Source: Heligmosomoides polygyrus polygyrus
Taxonomy: Eukaryota; Nematoda; Chromadorea; Rhabditida; Heligmosomidae
DNA length: 64,000 nucleotides
Assembly: GCA_947396885.1 (NCBI GenBank)
Contig: OX377201.1
Coordinates: 2,647,879 to 2,711,878, forward strand
Direction: 5' to 3'
The notes under the pieces are model-generated. The model ran no database searches and was not told where the DNA came from. It saw only the letters and a list, made by a program, of their open reading frames with translations. Shown here one piece after another: positions 53,860 to 64,000 of the stretch; the stretch's first letter is position 1; every line of letters begins with the position of its first letter. A program made the translations under genes and the position numbers.

Positions 53860-54420
53860 ATGTTATCGATTTTTCGCCGGAGTTATTGGTTTTCGCTCAG
53901 ATTTCCTCCACTGGAGTGGGAGTCGTGCGATTTTGATGGCCGATGGGTCGACTTCACTGCAGGCTGTAGGGTTCAATTAGTCGACCAAGATCGATTGGTC
54001 GTATCGAATTTTCGACCGGATTTGCCGCTTTTCGTTCAGATTGGATCCATTGTGGCGGGGTTGCTTCGAAGGATTTACTAATGCTCGTGGGAGTTATCCC
54101 AATATGGTGGCGTTTAGAGAGAAACTGATGCAACCTAACTGTATCGACCGACCGAACAATATCGATTTATCGATTTTTCTGCAGATTGGACACTAGGGAA
54201 TGCGAATCGTACAAATACGATGAAGCGTGGGCAAGTTTCACGTCAACCGTGGTGAGGACCTTACCTTGCGCTACCCTACGTAATAAGAGAGCCCGTTTTT
54301 TCTTGCTGATCGAGGTCGAAAGGTCGTAGAATCCAGTAAATCACGTCGTTCGGTTTTTGGATTTGGGTGGGAAGCCCCAAGAGGTATCCAATAAGCTTGT
54401 TAATGGCGAAATCAGCCAGA
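53860..54420. other. stretch without supported gene
   Basis: Contains an internal diverged direct repeat (ATCGATTTTTCGCCGG... / ATCGAATTTTCGACCGG... with TTTTCG(C/T)TCAGATT) of about 110-bp step. It could be the interior of the Helitron-like sequence. Confidence 0.35.
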
Positions 54421-54633
54421 AGACACTAACCTGATGCAGAACTGACGCGAACGCCGTTTTATGCTCGGCCGAAAGCGCGTTGATGATCACATGCCGGTAG
54501 TTGAACATTCGTTGGAACAGTGGAGGTACTTGTGGGCCCTGGAATCAGGGAGCTTCAGCGCTGCAGACACTGATTTCCGAAGCAGAACCTCGATAGAGCA
54601 GAGCTCCATCTCTTTCAGAAGGCTAAATCCCTT

Positions 54634-54800
54634 CAGAGGCCGGATTCATCAACAATTAACCCGTGGGTATGCGGGTGATAAGAGGTAGAGATAAGATAAG
54701 AGTCAGGTAGAGATAAGGCAAGAGTCAGAGACGCAGGCTTCATAGTGGGTATCTCTATCCCTTATACCCACGGGTTAGTCGTTGATGAATTTGGCCCCAG
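54634..54800. mobile_element. MITE family B, GATAAG subfamily, TSD CAG
   Basis: Element 54637-54797, close to the copies at 46494 and 47021. Confidence 0.87.
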
Positions 54801-54934
54801 ATGTACTTTGAACTAGACCACTTCCTCAGATGGCACGTTAGGCCCACGTCTAACAAGATTTTTTACGTGCAATCGAGGTGTAAACTCGAACAATTCAGTG
54901 GTTTTGGGCGCAATGAGAGGACGGGGGAGGCAAC

Positions 54935-55145
54935 CCATCAGGTGTCGTGGCGTTTCCCACGTGTAGGACGAGTTTTTACCCGATTGGTTCGCGCGAGACG
55001 TACCGTTTGATATCGGCCTCTCTCGCTGCAACTTGTACGTACGCGTCAGTTCGTGTACAATGGAAAATTCCACGTCACCATATCCGACGGCTACGCTCAA
55101 GGCGGTCGAACCCACGGGTTGCTCCCCCCGTCCGCTCATTGCGCC
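54935..55145 (-). repeat. dispersed repeat R3, copy 2
   Basis: Inverse of 50006-50200. The open minus-strand frame 54813-55175 (120 codons) includes the region shared with the other copy. Confidence 0.75.
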
Positions 55146-55649
55146 TGATTTTGTACTGGTGTAATTGACGACCAATACATACGGCTTTCACGTCAATTTG
55201 GCCCTTTCAAATCGAACTGAGCACTCTCAACTCAATTTATTTATTTATTTATTCACTACATGGATAACCATGCAAAAGAAAAACAAGGTAAAACTAAACA
55301 AGTTAAAGTAATTCTAAACAGGAAAAAACAGAAAAAAAAAGAACAGGCAACAATTTGGACACTGTTCCAAGCAAGCTTAAGCATTTGAAATCAAAATGAC
55401 CTCCAAATCAAAACAAGCTTCTTCTCTATTAAGCTAGAGACACTACGAGAAGGTTAGAAAAAAATTGTAGAAAGGAAACGTAGTAAGACTTTCTTTGAAA
55501 TTTTTAATTCCCCTGCCCAATAAGTGACATGCTGTTCCAAATTTTATAAACCTTTCAATTTTCAAGGAAAAGAAAGGATTTTAAATTTATTTTAATGCGT
55601 AGAACGGGGGCGCCGACAGATCTCGTAGATATCGCGGATGTTACGTGAG

Positions 55650-55740
55650 GTCAAACAGCGCTGGTGATATAAGGCGCAGCATTGCTGTCCGGAAGGCAAA
55701 AGGTGCGGGTTCGAGTCCCGCCTGATGCAAGAGTTTTGAT
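55650..55740 (+). mobile_element. family F tRNA-like fragment
   Basis: AAGGTGCGGGTTCGAGTCCC with GTTTTGATCGTAACAA downstream; only one arm is present. Confidence 0.6.
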
Positions 55741-55997
55741 CGTAACAAAATATCCAGCAGCAATGTATAGCCTCTACATGAGCTGCTCAAGGTGCTAGAA
55801 GAAAGTACTGCGCCACGTTCTTGCCCAGTATGTCTTGATTTTCCTATGATTGACAGTAAAAATTCTGGTTGTGTGGGTATAAAGTGTGGGTTTATACTAA
55901 AATGAAATGAAAACCGCAACGGGCTAGAAGAGTGCATGGCGCGATCGTTCTTCTAAAACATGAGAAGATTGTAGCTTTCCAGCGCATAGAACAAATC

Positions 55998-56425
55998 GGA
56001 TCTATCCTAGTCCGGGGGGACACATAGGTAAAAAGTATTATATGTAACAAATCCACTTGAGACTTACCGAGCGGCCTCTATGGAACAACATGGGACCTGG
56101 ACAAGAAAAGTCACAAAGAAAAAAAGAAAAAATTACATTTTTTTGCGGTTGTAAGCAGGCAAAGTTGTGTGCCCTCCTCATCATGTTAGATCCTGGTTAT
56201 AACATGTCAGGCGGCGGTCAGCACGCGGCATGACTCTATTCCGTCGGTCTTTGCCCGCCAAGACGGTTGCAAAACGCGGCGATTTTTTATCTTTTTCGTT
56301 TTTTCGCTCGTTTTCGGTTTCTGTTAGGTTCCAGCTCGTTCTCTAGGAGCCGCTCGGTAAGTTTCAATTTATTTTATTGCCTAGTTTTTAGTTATGTGCA
56401 GCCTCCCCCGGACTAGGATAGATCC
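55998..56425. mobile_element. MITE family E, nested at the centre of a palindrome
   Basis: TIRs GGATCTATCCTAGTCCGGGG and the inverse. Arms include GACTTACCGAGCGGCC and GAGCCGCTCGGTAAG. Same family as 38865-39403. Confidence 0.85.
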
Positions 56426-57051
56426 CAAAATTTCGCTCATTCTTTTTCCTTGAAAAATGAGTGAAATTTTGTTCTATGCGCCGGAAAGCTACAATCTATT
56501 CGTGTTTTAAAAGAAGAGATCGCGCCATGCACTCGTCTAGCTCGTTGCAATTTTCATTTTATTGATAGTATAAACCCACACTTTATACTCACACAACCAG
56601 AATTTTTACTATCAATCAAAGGAAAATCAAAAATCAAAAAATAAAAATAAAAATAAGGTTTTTATAAAATCAGTGCGTCACTTATTGCGGCAGGTGAGTT
56701 GAAAATTTTCAAACAAAGTCACACTAAATTGTCCTTAAATAAGAAATCACTCTAATCTTCTTCGAGAGTCTCTAGAATAATTCAGAAATCGCTCGTTTCG
56801 AATTTATTTTGATTTCAAAAGTTTCAAGTTGGCTTAGAAGAGTGCCCAATTTCATTTAAAAACTGTCCAATTTGACGTGAAAACGCTGTGTCCCTGCACA
56901 GCGTTTTCTAGCCGTCTCATTAATGTTCTTTAGGTATAATCTACGTCTCACACACGTCACAACGTGCACCACGTGATCAGCTTGTACGGACGTGTACTGG
57001 ACGTAGATCACACCGATGCCACTTTACTGACAACTTGAAGTTTACACGTCA

Positions 57052-57488
57052 GGGCCTGTTCATACTTTGCGACGGGGCGATATGTCGGCCAGGCAAATCA
57101 TACGTATTGATTTTTGCTGGGCGATCGATCGCTCGGCAAAATCGATACATATAATTTGCCTGGCCGACCTATGGCCCCGTTTACACTACTGACGCCGAGC
57201 GAAGCGACGGCATGTAAGGCCTTTGTCATCCCATCGCTCACCCCGAGCGATGCCTACTGATATGCTCCCATATCGATCGGGCGGCGCGATGGAATCGATA
57301 TGGGTGCATATCATTAGGCGTCGATCGGGGTGAGCGATGGTATGACAAAGGCCTAAAGTGGCCAAGTCGATCGATCGCGTCACTCAATCATGCCCTCATG
57401 GGCACTTTACACGCCGTCGCGTCGCTCCGCGTCAGAAGTATAAACGGCGCCTATCACCCGGTAGCTCCCGTCGCGAAGTATGAACAGG
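57052..57488. mobile_element. triple-nested family D MITEs
   Basis: The outer element (GGGCCTGTTCATACTTTGCG ... GAAGTATGAACAGG) contains a middle element 57173-57451 (TSD TAT at 57170-57172 and 57452-57454), which contains an inner one 57219-57353 (GGCCTTTGTCAT ends; TSD TAA at 57216-57218 and 57354-57356). Confidence 0.85.
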
Positions 57489-57536
57489 TACTCAAAGCGC
57501 GTTCATGACGTGACGTAACGTGTTTCCCATCCACTG

Positions 57537-60500
57537 TTAAGTAAAAACCTGCCAGAGAAGTAGTGTAGTGCAAACTGTGTCTAAACGGATTCCCCTCCCT
57601 CCTCGCTCCCAGCAACTGCACCCTTCTAAGAACACACCTACCTTCAGCCTCTCCGTCTTCCGCCTATTCCTCCGCCGCTTTCGCGCATCACCGTCATCGT
57701 CACTCTCCGAACTCGACGAACTACTGGACGAATTAGACGAGCTGGACGCGGCCGCCTTCCTTCTTGACCGCTTCTTCTCTTTCGCTTCTCGTCGCTCTTC
57801 TTCCGAATCGATTTCGCCTTCGTCCAGCTTAATTAAAACGGAATTTCTTCGACAAAAAAGCTCATTACCACCGTAAATGTCACTTTTTGCAAGGTTTCAT
57901 CGAGCGTTCGCTAGAACTAGCTAATACCTTCTGAATTAGTTCAGCAGAACGGAGCCGTTTAAGGGACCACGGGACCAGACGCCCTGCTTCGACAATGAAC
58001 CTACTCGTGGAAGGTTCTCAGGCGTATGTCAGAACGACGAAAACAAAGCAAGCATCTCCACCGTTAAAACAGTAGAAACGTGTGCCGCACTTTTGCAAAA
58101 TACTTAAACCTACCGAGTCAGCGACGCTTATAGTCTACTATGGAAGCGCATAGTAGGACAACGCCTTTCAAACATCGAGTATGCAGAAAAAAAGCGAAAA
58201 GGCAGGGAATCAAACACCTCATTCCGCATCTATGAAGCAGTATTTTGGCTTTTTACGGGTATGGGGGGGGGGGGTAGTATCCAGTAGACTTTGTACTTCG
58301 CCTTTCTGCCGGAGGGCCACCCCTCCACCCCAGGATTGTGCTAGAATAGTGAGCTCTAGTATGAAGTAAAAGCAAGGAAAATTCGCCGTTATAAAGGTGC
58401 ACCATCATACTCGTATTGCACCATTTCTAAAGCGCACTCGATGCTTCGAATAAGTCGTCGAAAATTAAGTGAGCCAACCATGTAATGCGCTTCACAGAAG
58501 CCCGTTGGACGATAGCCGTCACCAACTGGATCCTTCATTCTCTATGCATATTATGAATTAACCAGTCGTTCAGCGGCCTAGCGGCTGCCGACGATGAGAA
58601 GCCGTCAGAGCGGCCAGTCGGCTGCACGGCTTCTCAACGTCTAAGCCATAGAAATAACTTCTCATCATCAATTTTAGCTGCAACCTATGTCGTCACTTCC
58701 GCAGAACACCTTAACTGCGACGATTGCTGCAAGTTAGAAAGAAACAGAAAAATGAACGACATCCATGTATAATTTGTTGATCAGTATCGATTGATGGTGA
58801 TCGATACCTCAAAAACAAACTTCGGATTTGTGTTCAGCGACCTCGATTATCCTTAGGGATGAAGTTTCGTGCCGCTTAACACCATCCTCAAAAATTGATA
58901 ATATCGATCGATATCGATTGGTCGACTTCAGATTCGTGTTCACCGACATCGACTACCCCCAGGGCTGAAGTTTTGTGCCACTTGAACGCCACACTGAAAA
59001 GATCGATAATATCGATCGATATCGATTGCCTCCCCTGCTGTGAACGCCTCTCGTCGATGATCATCTAAATGCCCGGGCACGGTTACACGGCTCGCCACGC
59101 ACGGTTGCCGACGTGTTCGGCATGTCTTCTGAATCCCTACGCACGTTGGACGACGTCTTCAGCACGTCTTCTGAGTCCCTACCCTCCGCACTTGGTCCGC
59201 ATTCACACCCTGACGCATTGCCCGCTGAATATATCATGAACATGGGTGATCCGCCGCCAAGTTACAAGTTCGCCAGCAATCGTCCATGGTTAAGCTGATA
59301 TAAAACCCGGCTGACATACGCAGCACTGCCGTAGGCATCTCTTGGCTTCAGTACCTTGCAGTTCCGAGCTTCGTCGACGTTCGTGATTACAGGCGCTATG
59401 GACCAGTTCGTCGAAAATTAGGTGGGCCGGCCACGTAATGCGCTTCGTAGACACCCGCAGGACGAGAGCTGTCACCAATATAATTCCGCGGGATGTCAAA
59501 AAAACACAAGGACTCCCATTAACACGTTGGTCGGACTTCTTCATGAATGCCCTGAACGAACGATATTACGCTCCTTGTGTCCCTCGAAGGAGGATCCATT
59601 GGAGCACTTTGGCACGAGATAGGGTCGAATGGAGACGCTTCTGACGCTCACTCGTGCAACTCTATGGTCCATGGGACGACGGGTGATATAGGTGATATTC
59701 GATGTTTAGAAACTGTGGCGATGTGAGGACTGTGCGATCCACAGTAAACTTTCGGGGCCGCTAACTCAGCACTTTGCAAAAAATGGAGCATACTTTTTTA
59801 CTATGTGAAGGATTGAAACTCTCCCAACGATATGCATTTTTGCAGCTCGGACATGCGCTCGAATACCTTCTTGGTTAGAAGGCTTTGCGCCCAATCTTGG
59901 ACCTTTCACAGAAAAAACAAAAACTAATACGGCGCAGACTACCGATGAAGCAGAGACGATGCTAAAGGAACTAAACGAAGCAAGGATGAAAATCGGACTG
60001 CGAATGAACCGGAAGAAGATACAGTTCATGAAGAACGCCTTGTGCGAAGGAGACCAGATCAACATTGATGGCTCTCCTTTGACGGAAACAACATCATACG
60101 TTTACCTGGGCCGTTCCATCAACATGGACAACGATATGAAGGGAGAACTATTAAGAAGGAGGAAGGCTGCGCGGTCGGCCTATGGGTCTGTTAAAGAGGC
60201 CACCGACCAACTCTCGGATCCCGATCTACGCGCCCACCTGTTCGATTCAACCGTTCTCCCAGCGCCCTGCTACGTCGCCGAAACGTGGGCTGACACTGCG
60301 TCCACGTCAAAATCCTTACGTACTACTCACAGAGCGCTCGAAAGATGTCTTCTCCAGCTCAGCAGGTTATCACAACACCGAGCTGGCCTTCACAGTTCCG
60401 ACTTACGCACGGCGTCACGACTAAGAGAGCCGGCGGAATACGCATCGAAGATGAAGCATCGATGGGCCGATCATATCACGCGAAGCACGGACGATCGCTG

Positions 60501-62057
60501 GACAAGAAGAACTGCGGAGTGGATTCCAAGAGGGTGCAAGCGTCCTCGAGGAAGACCTCCAACGAGATGGTCAGATGTGTTCGCCGGAATCATCGAAAGG
60601 CAGCTCAAAAAAAAATGTATACACTGCTAGAAGGGTGATAACATCACTCACAGTGAAGGTACTGAAGAAGTTGAGGGCTCATATGAAAACTTAAGAAAAT
60701 GGAAATTTTCTGACATATGAGCAGTATGGATGGCGCCATGCACTCATCTGAAACCTTGCACCTTTGCACTCGCTTGATTGTGTTTTGCTAGAACACTTAT
60801 TACAATTTCTCCACAAAGTGGCCGGATCGGTTGATTTGTGCTTCTTTCAACGTTTACAACTTAAAAACACACTAGGCCGGCGAAAAATTCAGGGTATCCT
60901 TTAAAAAACGCAGGAACTATTTGGAAGGTTCAAACATTGCTGCTTGTGAAGCTTTTAAAGACGTTTGAGGCTTACATGAAAGCACAGGATATCGACCTTT
61001 CTAATAGTACCAGCATTGTTTAAAGGATACCCTGCATTTTTCGCAAGTCGTAGTGTGTGCTAAGGTTTTAAATCTTAAAAGAAGCACAACAAATCAATCG
61101 ATACAGCCACTTTGTGGAAAAATTATAACAAGTATTCAAGTGAAAAGCAATCAGCCGAGATTAAAATGTTCTGAAGGTCTCTTTTAAATTTTGTTTTCGC
61201 ATTTTTCGCCACACTTCTCACTCTCATATTTTGAGTTCTTTTTCATTCGTGTGCCGTTGTGTTGCTTTCTGAAACATGCTTGTGGCATGTAATAAATTTG
61301 AATTCGAAAACAAAATGCAAGAATTCAGCCGAACGCATGGCGCAATCCATAACACTTATATGTCAGAAAGTTTTCATTTTCTTAAGCTTCGTATGAGGCC
61401 ATAACTTCTTCAGTACCTTCTCTGTGAGCAAAGTTATCACCTTTCAAACAGTGTATACTTTTTTGAGACACCATGTATCATCAAAGCATAATGAGTCCTT
61501 GGGCACCCATTTCAGGTGCGACGGACTATAAACCACCTAACAGATAAAGAACCACCCAGAATCATCGGCGAAGGGGACAAGTGAGCCAGCCTCTCTCCCC
61601 AACTAACCTCCTTCGGCGGTTTGGCTGGCTTTTCGGGAGGCACTTCTTTTTTGTCCTTCTTCTCTTTCTTCTCACTTCCATTTTCGACCTCCTTCGATGT
61701 TTGTTCTTGGCTCAGCTTCTCTTCTCGATTGAGCGCCTCAACTTCATCTCGAGCCTGAAGAGGACTGATTCTGACAGCAGAAGGAAAGCCCAGCTACTAA
61801 ACAGCAATTCCCAATAGAAGGTGCCACATACTTGCTGCATTATCCGCATCTTCTTCGCGCCCATTCGCTTTTCTCTCCACTCCTTTTGACTTTGCCTGAA
61901 AAAAAAACTAGTCTTTAGCAGAGTCAGCAAACAGAGAAAGCTTTAATAGACTTACTTCAACTTCTTGAAATCGTGCACTTCGCGAGGCTTCTTTGGTGCA
62001 GGTTCGCCCTCCGTTAACCTCGCGCACACGACGTCAGGCTGATTTGTCTTGGTTAGC
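57537..62057 (-). CDS. Lys/Ser/Arg-rich, probably nuclear protein (3' part of gene)
   Basis: Exons on the minus strand: 62057-61956, 61895-61832, 61754-61608, 57827-57642, all in phase with nematode-like sites (TTCCAG|, |GTAAGT, TTTTTCAG|, |GTATGT, CTCTTCAG|, |GTTAGT, AATTAAG|, |GTAGGT). A possible last exon (after CTCTGGCAG, at 57548) would add three codons and TAA at 57539-57537. The protein part is highly charged: a [20 protein letters not shown] helix-like block, a Glu/Lys coiled-coil-like exon, then a last exon with [16 protein letters not shown], a long Ser run and an Arg-rich end. SR-like composition suggests a nuclear or RNA-processing role, but I do not recognise the family. Start exons lie beyond 62057. 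The 3.8-kb intron holds LINE, satellite and foldback elements. Confidence 0.7.
58450..58545 (+). mobile_element. RTE-like LINE fragment (family B)
   Basis: AATAAGTCGTCGAAAATTAA, then CATGTAATGCGCTTC and GCCGTCACCAACTGG, matching the start of 59398-59645. Confidence 0.65.
58750..59200 (-). repeat. array S1 plus GACGTCGTCCA block, inverted copy
   Basis: Two units (AACAAACTTCGGATTTGTGT; GACTTCAGATTCGTGTTCAC) and the following GTTGGACGACGTCTTC-type repeats correspond, inverted, to 30380-31030. Confidence 0.7.
59398..59645 (+). mobile_element. RTE-like LINE C-terminus (family B)
   Basis: The open frame encodes the end of an RTE polymerase [18 protein letters not shown], then [16 protein letters not shown], then [14 protein letters not shown] and stop, the last being the usual ARDR-x-WR ending. 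No upstream part. Confidence 0.75.
59930..60608 (+). mobile_element. RTE LINE polymerase 3' half (family C LINE), cut by a foldback element
   Basis: Frame 59959-60630 matches RTE reverse transcriptases: [14 protein letters not shown], then YVYLGRSI, a [10 protein letters not shown] block and [13 protein letters not shown]. Catalytic YADD is missing (5' truncation). The frame runs into the foldback element at about 60609 and stops there. Confidence 0.82.
60609..61477. mobile_element. Tc1/mariner-type foldback (same family as 18874-21231)
   Basis: Left arm from AAATGTATACACTGCTAGAA, right arm to CTTTTTTGAGACACCATG then TA. The left CAGGGTG end is missing. The right arm carries an extra about 145-bp insert (61165-61312) flanked by AAAATG and ending in AATAAATTTGAATTCG. 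Confidence 0.75.
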
Positions 62058-62251
62058 CTGGAACTTGAGCTATACAACTGTGCTCCAACGTTGCAAATGG
62101 CATAAAGTGGTATATCCTAGGCTTGTCCCATAAAGGAGCTCCAAGCTGTTGCAAAGAAGTTTGGCAGCTATCCAAACCCTTTCATCAGGTGAGACTCGAA
62201 TTCCTACCATCGGCTTCCCGAGAAAGAGGTTAGGCCATCGAATCGCCACCC

Positions 62252-62389
62252 CTGGGACCGGATCCATCCACGGCGAAACCCGCAGGCATGTGGGATATAA
62301 GGGGTAGAGATACCCACGATGAAGCATTCATCTCTATCCATGACATATCGCACACCCGCGGGTTTAATTGTTGATGATTTCGGGCCCTG
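62252..62389. mobile_element. MITE family B, TSD CTG
   Basis: Element 62255-62386, short variant, ends GGACCGGATCCATCCACG and TTGATGATTTCGGGCC, flanked by CTG. Confidence 0.8.
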
Positions 62390-62599
62390 GTTCTCCGAAG
62401 GTAGGCATACCCTTGTTGTATTGACCTATCAGAAAGGCCTCGAGTCCCATCTGGCGCAAGAGTTTTTATCGTGAAAACTCTCTTCTATATGGCCCTGGCC
62501 TTGAAAAAGTTGAAACCTTCTTCCAATAGCGTTTCGAAAATCACTTTAAAAAAAATCTAGGGGAGGATAAGCTCGATTCAATTTCAATCCTTCAATTCA

Positions 62600-62985
62600 A
62601 TTTCTTTAAGCCTCTAGTGGCTGGTATCGAGGTAGTAGGCTATCATAGCGACGTCTTGCTGCGATCAAAACTGTAGCACCAGGCGGGACTCAAACCTGCA
62701 CCTATAGCTGATAGGGTGGGAATGCTCTACGCCATTACGCCACCGGCGCTGTCTGATCGAACACTGATATCAACGGGCGGCTCATTCTGATATAAAGGTG
62801 AGCGCTGACGGGTCCCACGAGGTGTGAATGTTGCGTTCGATCAAATTAGCGCTGATGGAGTAATGGCGTACAGCATTCCCGCCCAGTCAGCAGGAGGTGT
62901 GGGTTTGAGTCTCGCCTGGCGCTAGAATTTTGATTGCAACGAAACATCGTTATGAGAAGCTGTACTAGCTCATCCTTGAGATCCA
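62600..62985. mobile_element. foldback element with two inverted tRNA-like arms (family F)
   Basis: Left arm 62672-62755 (minus sense, GACTCAAACCTGCACC) and right arm 62848-62925 (plus, GTGGGTTTGAGTCTCGCC) carry the tRNA-like block; outer parts CATAGCGACGTCTTGCTGCG and AAACATCGTTATG match. Confidence 0.75.
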
Positions 62986-63049
62986 TTGCAAAAACCGCAG
63001 AATACGGATAGGAAGATGAAATCTTGAAAGGGTTACGACGTGAAACAGG

Positions 63050-63320
63050 CACGGACAGCGTAGTCAGAAGAAGCACTGGATGTCGAGTGGACCAGAATTA
63101 AGGTGCTTGGTTCGAGTTCGGTCCAAATTAGCCATGCCTTCCACCCTCCTCGGATGATAAACTACTCTCAGAATTGTCTAGTACAGGTAAAACACTGACT
63201 TCCCAATCGCGGCTCACCTGCCAAATCATTACATGGGCCTAACGCTACTTCAAATTGTCTACACACAGAAGTAGACTGCGTGCCGCATCCCATTAACGGA
63301 TCCTTTATTAGCACTACAAC
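63050..63320 (+). mobile_element. SINE, strongly diverged
   Basis: Head CAGCGTAGTCAGAAGAAGCA, B-box-like CTTGGTTCGAGTTCG, tail AGAAGTAGACTGCGTGCCGC and CCTTTATTAG. Confidence 0.6.
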
Positions 63321-63351
63321 ATTAGGATCAGAAAACGTATAGAGGATATAT

Positions 63352-64000
63352 TAGGGTGGGTCAAAAGTAGTGAGACAAATTCAGCTAATTTCTTTATCTC
63401 TTTCTAACTCAATTAACTCAACGGTGCTGAAGAATGTATCCGACATTAAGGTCAATGACCTTGCTGCCATCGCTCAGCCAACTTCCTGATCCCATCCTTC
63501 CAGAACTGCTTGGGCCTGGTGTTGATCAACTGCTCGACATGGTTGTCAAGGACTGCTTCGGTTCTTGTGTTCCTTCCGACCAGGAAGTCCTGTAGGCCCA
63601 AGAAGTGGCGGTAATCGTATGGAGAGATGTCCGGCGAATACGGTGGGTGACGCATGTGAGTAGCCCAGCTGGGCAAGCTTACCCGTGGTCACTTTTGCCC
63701 GATGGGGTGCGGCGTGGTTGAAGAGGAGGACAGAATAAGTTCGAGTCGCAGGTCCATCTCTTCTATTTCGTTCAACATGGCCTTAGAGTCCATCGTCGTG
63801 CTTTTTGGACGACTTCCAGTATACCGCTCCATGCGCGCAGACACAAAAGCTCTGAAGGTGCTTCTCGCCGGAAACATCTCGCCAAACGAAGGTCGGTAAC
63901 GGGTCAACAGGCCTCACCCAGACTCGCTGCTTGGCAGGGTTAAGGTAGAAGACGTACATCTCATCTTGATATTGAGTCCAGGCTGCTTGGGGTTGGGAAT
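63352..64000 (-). mobile_element. mariner element, 3' part (runs off window)
   Basis: Terminal repeat AGGGTGGGTCAAAAGTAGTG at the left end, related to the ends of 19381-20290. The rest lies beyond the window. Confidence 0.85.
63452..63907 (-). pseudogene. mariner transposase C-terminal part, frameshifted
   Basis: Two frames (63689-63907, 63452-63676) cover the catalytic core, broken near 63680. The third catalytic Asp is kept (SPYDYR), unlike the copy at 19623-20192, and the tail KQFWKDGIRKLAERW is conserved. Upstream, the first Asp motif (DEMYV) is visible near 63960 but out of frame with the preceding sequence. Confidence 0.82.

Larger units (their letters stand above)
55180..56895. mobile_element. 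1.7-kb foldback element (family C) with nested MITE
   Basis: Left arm 55180-55997, right arm 56426-56895. Matching blocks include TCACGTCAA(T/A)TTGG at the ends and GTGTGG(G/)TATAAAGTGTGGGT, GTGCATGGCGCGATC and AGCTTTCC(A/G)GCGCATAGAACA inside. The loop holds the MITE 55998-56425. The left arm carries an extra family F fragment (about 55600-55740). Confidence 0.8.

Overview
This window is nuclear DNA from a nematode. The evidence is a five-exon caveolin gene of CAV-1 type with 60-250 nt introns and TTTCAG-like acceptors, an acceptor just upstream of its ATG as in trans-spliced worm genes, a possible operon partner about 60 bp beyond its poly(A) signal, and mobile elements typical of worms (RTE and CR1-like LINEs, mariner, a Phlebovirus-G2-like env remnant). 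Genus cannot be decided. Nothing in the window looks bacterial or organellar.

Four gene models are supportable. (1) A small secreted peptide, two exons, 794-1161 (+), tentative. (2) A secreted 173-residue protein with eight cysteines, four exons, 7432-14383 (+); its introns are swollen by SINEs, MITEs and a 1.4 kb Mutator-like element. (3) Caveolin, 33543-34683 (+), followed by the first exon of a probable downstream cistron at 34872 (+). (4) The 3' half of a charged, Lys/Ser/Arg-rich, probably nuclear protein on the minus strand, exons between 62057 and about 57537, with upstream exons outside the window.

Everything else is dominated by transposable elements and tandem repeats. About twenty copies of one tRNA-derived SINE (about 290 bp) lie throughout, three with perfect 11-13 bp target-site duplications (TSDs). 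Other elements are RTE-type LINE fragments (16.1-16.9, 25.1-25.3, 29.4-29.6, 48.6-49.2, 58.4-60.6 kb), a CR1-like LINE tail (21.2-21.9 kb), mariner pseudogenes (16.9-18.9, 19.4-20.3, 63.35-64 kb), a piggyBac-like element (4.05-4.96 kb), a Mutator-like element with 9-bp TSD (12.04-13.41 kb), PIF/Harbinger-like MITEs with TAA-type TSDs, a MITE family with CAG/CTG TSDs, a small hAT-like MITE with 8-bp TSD, and many long palindromic (foldback) elements, several carrying tRNA-like sequence in their arms. The stretch 14.9-21.9 kb is a nest of insertions within insertions. Tandem arrays are a tetranucleotide microsatellite (1.8-2.5 kb), arrays at 30.4-31.0, 35.3-36.6 and 40.4-42.1 kb (the last dense in CCAAT-box motifs), and a hierarchical satellite (42.8-44.1 kb) next to a perfect 55-bp hairpin.

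No gene cluster forming a new pathway was seen. The most unusual signals are structural: the CWG-targeting MITE family, the nested palindromes with inverted tRNA-like arms, the perfect hairpin, and the CCAAT-rich array.
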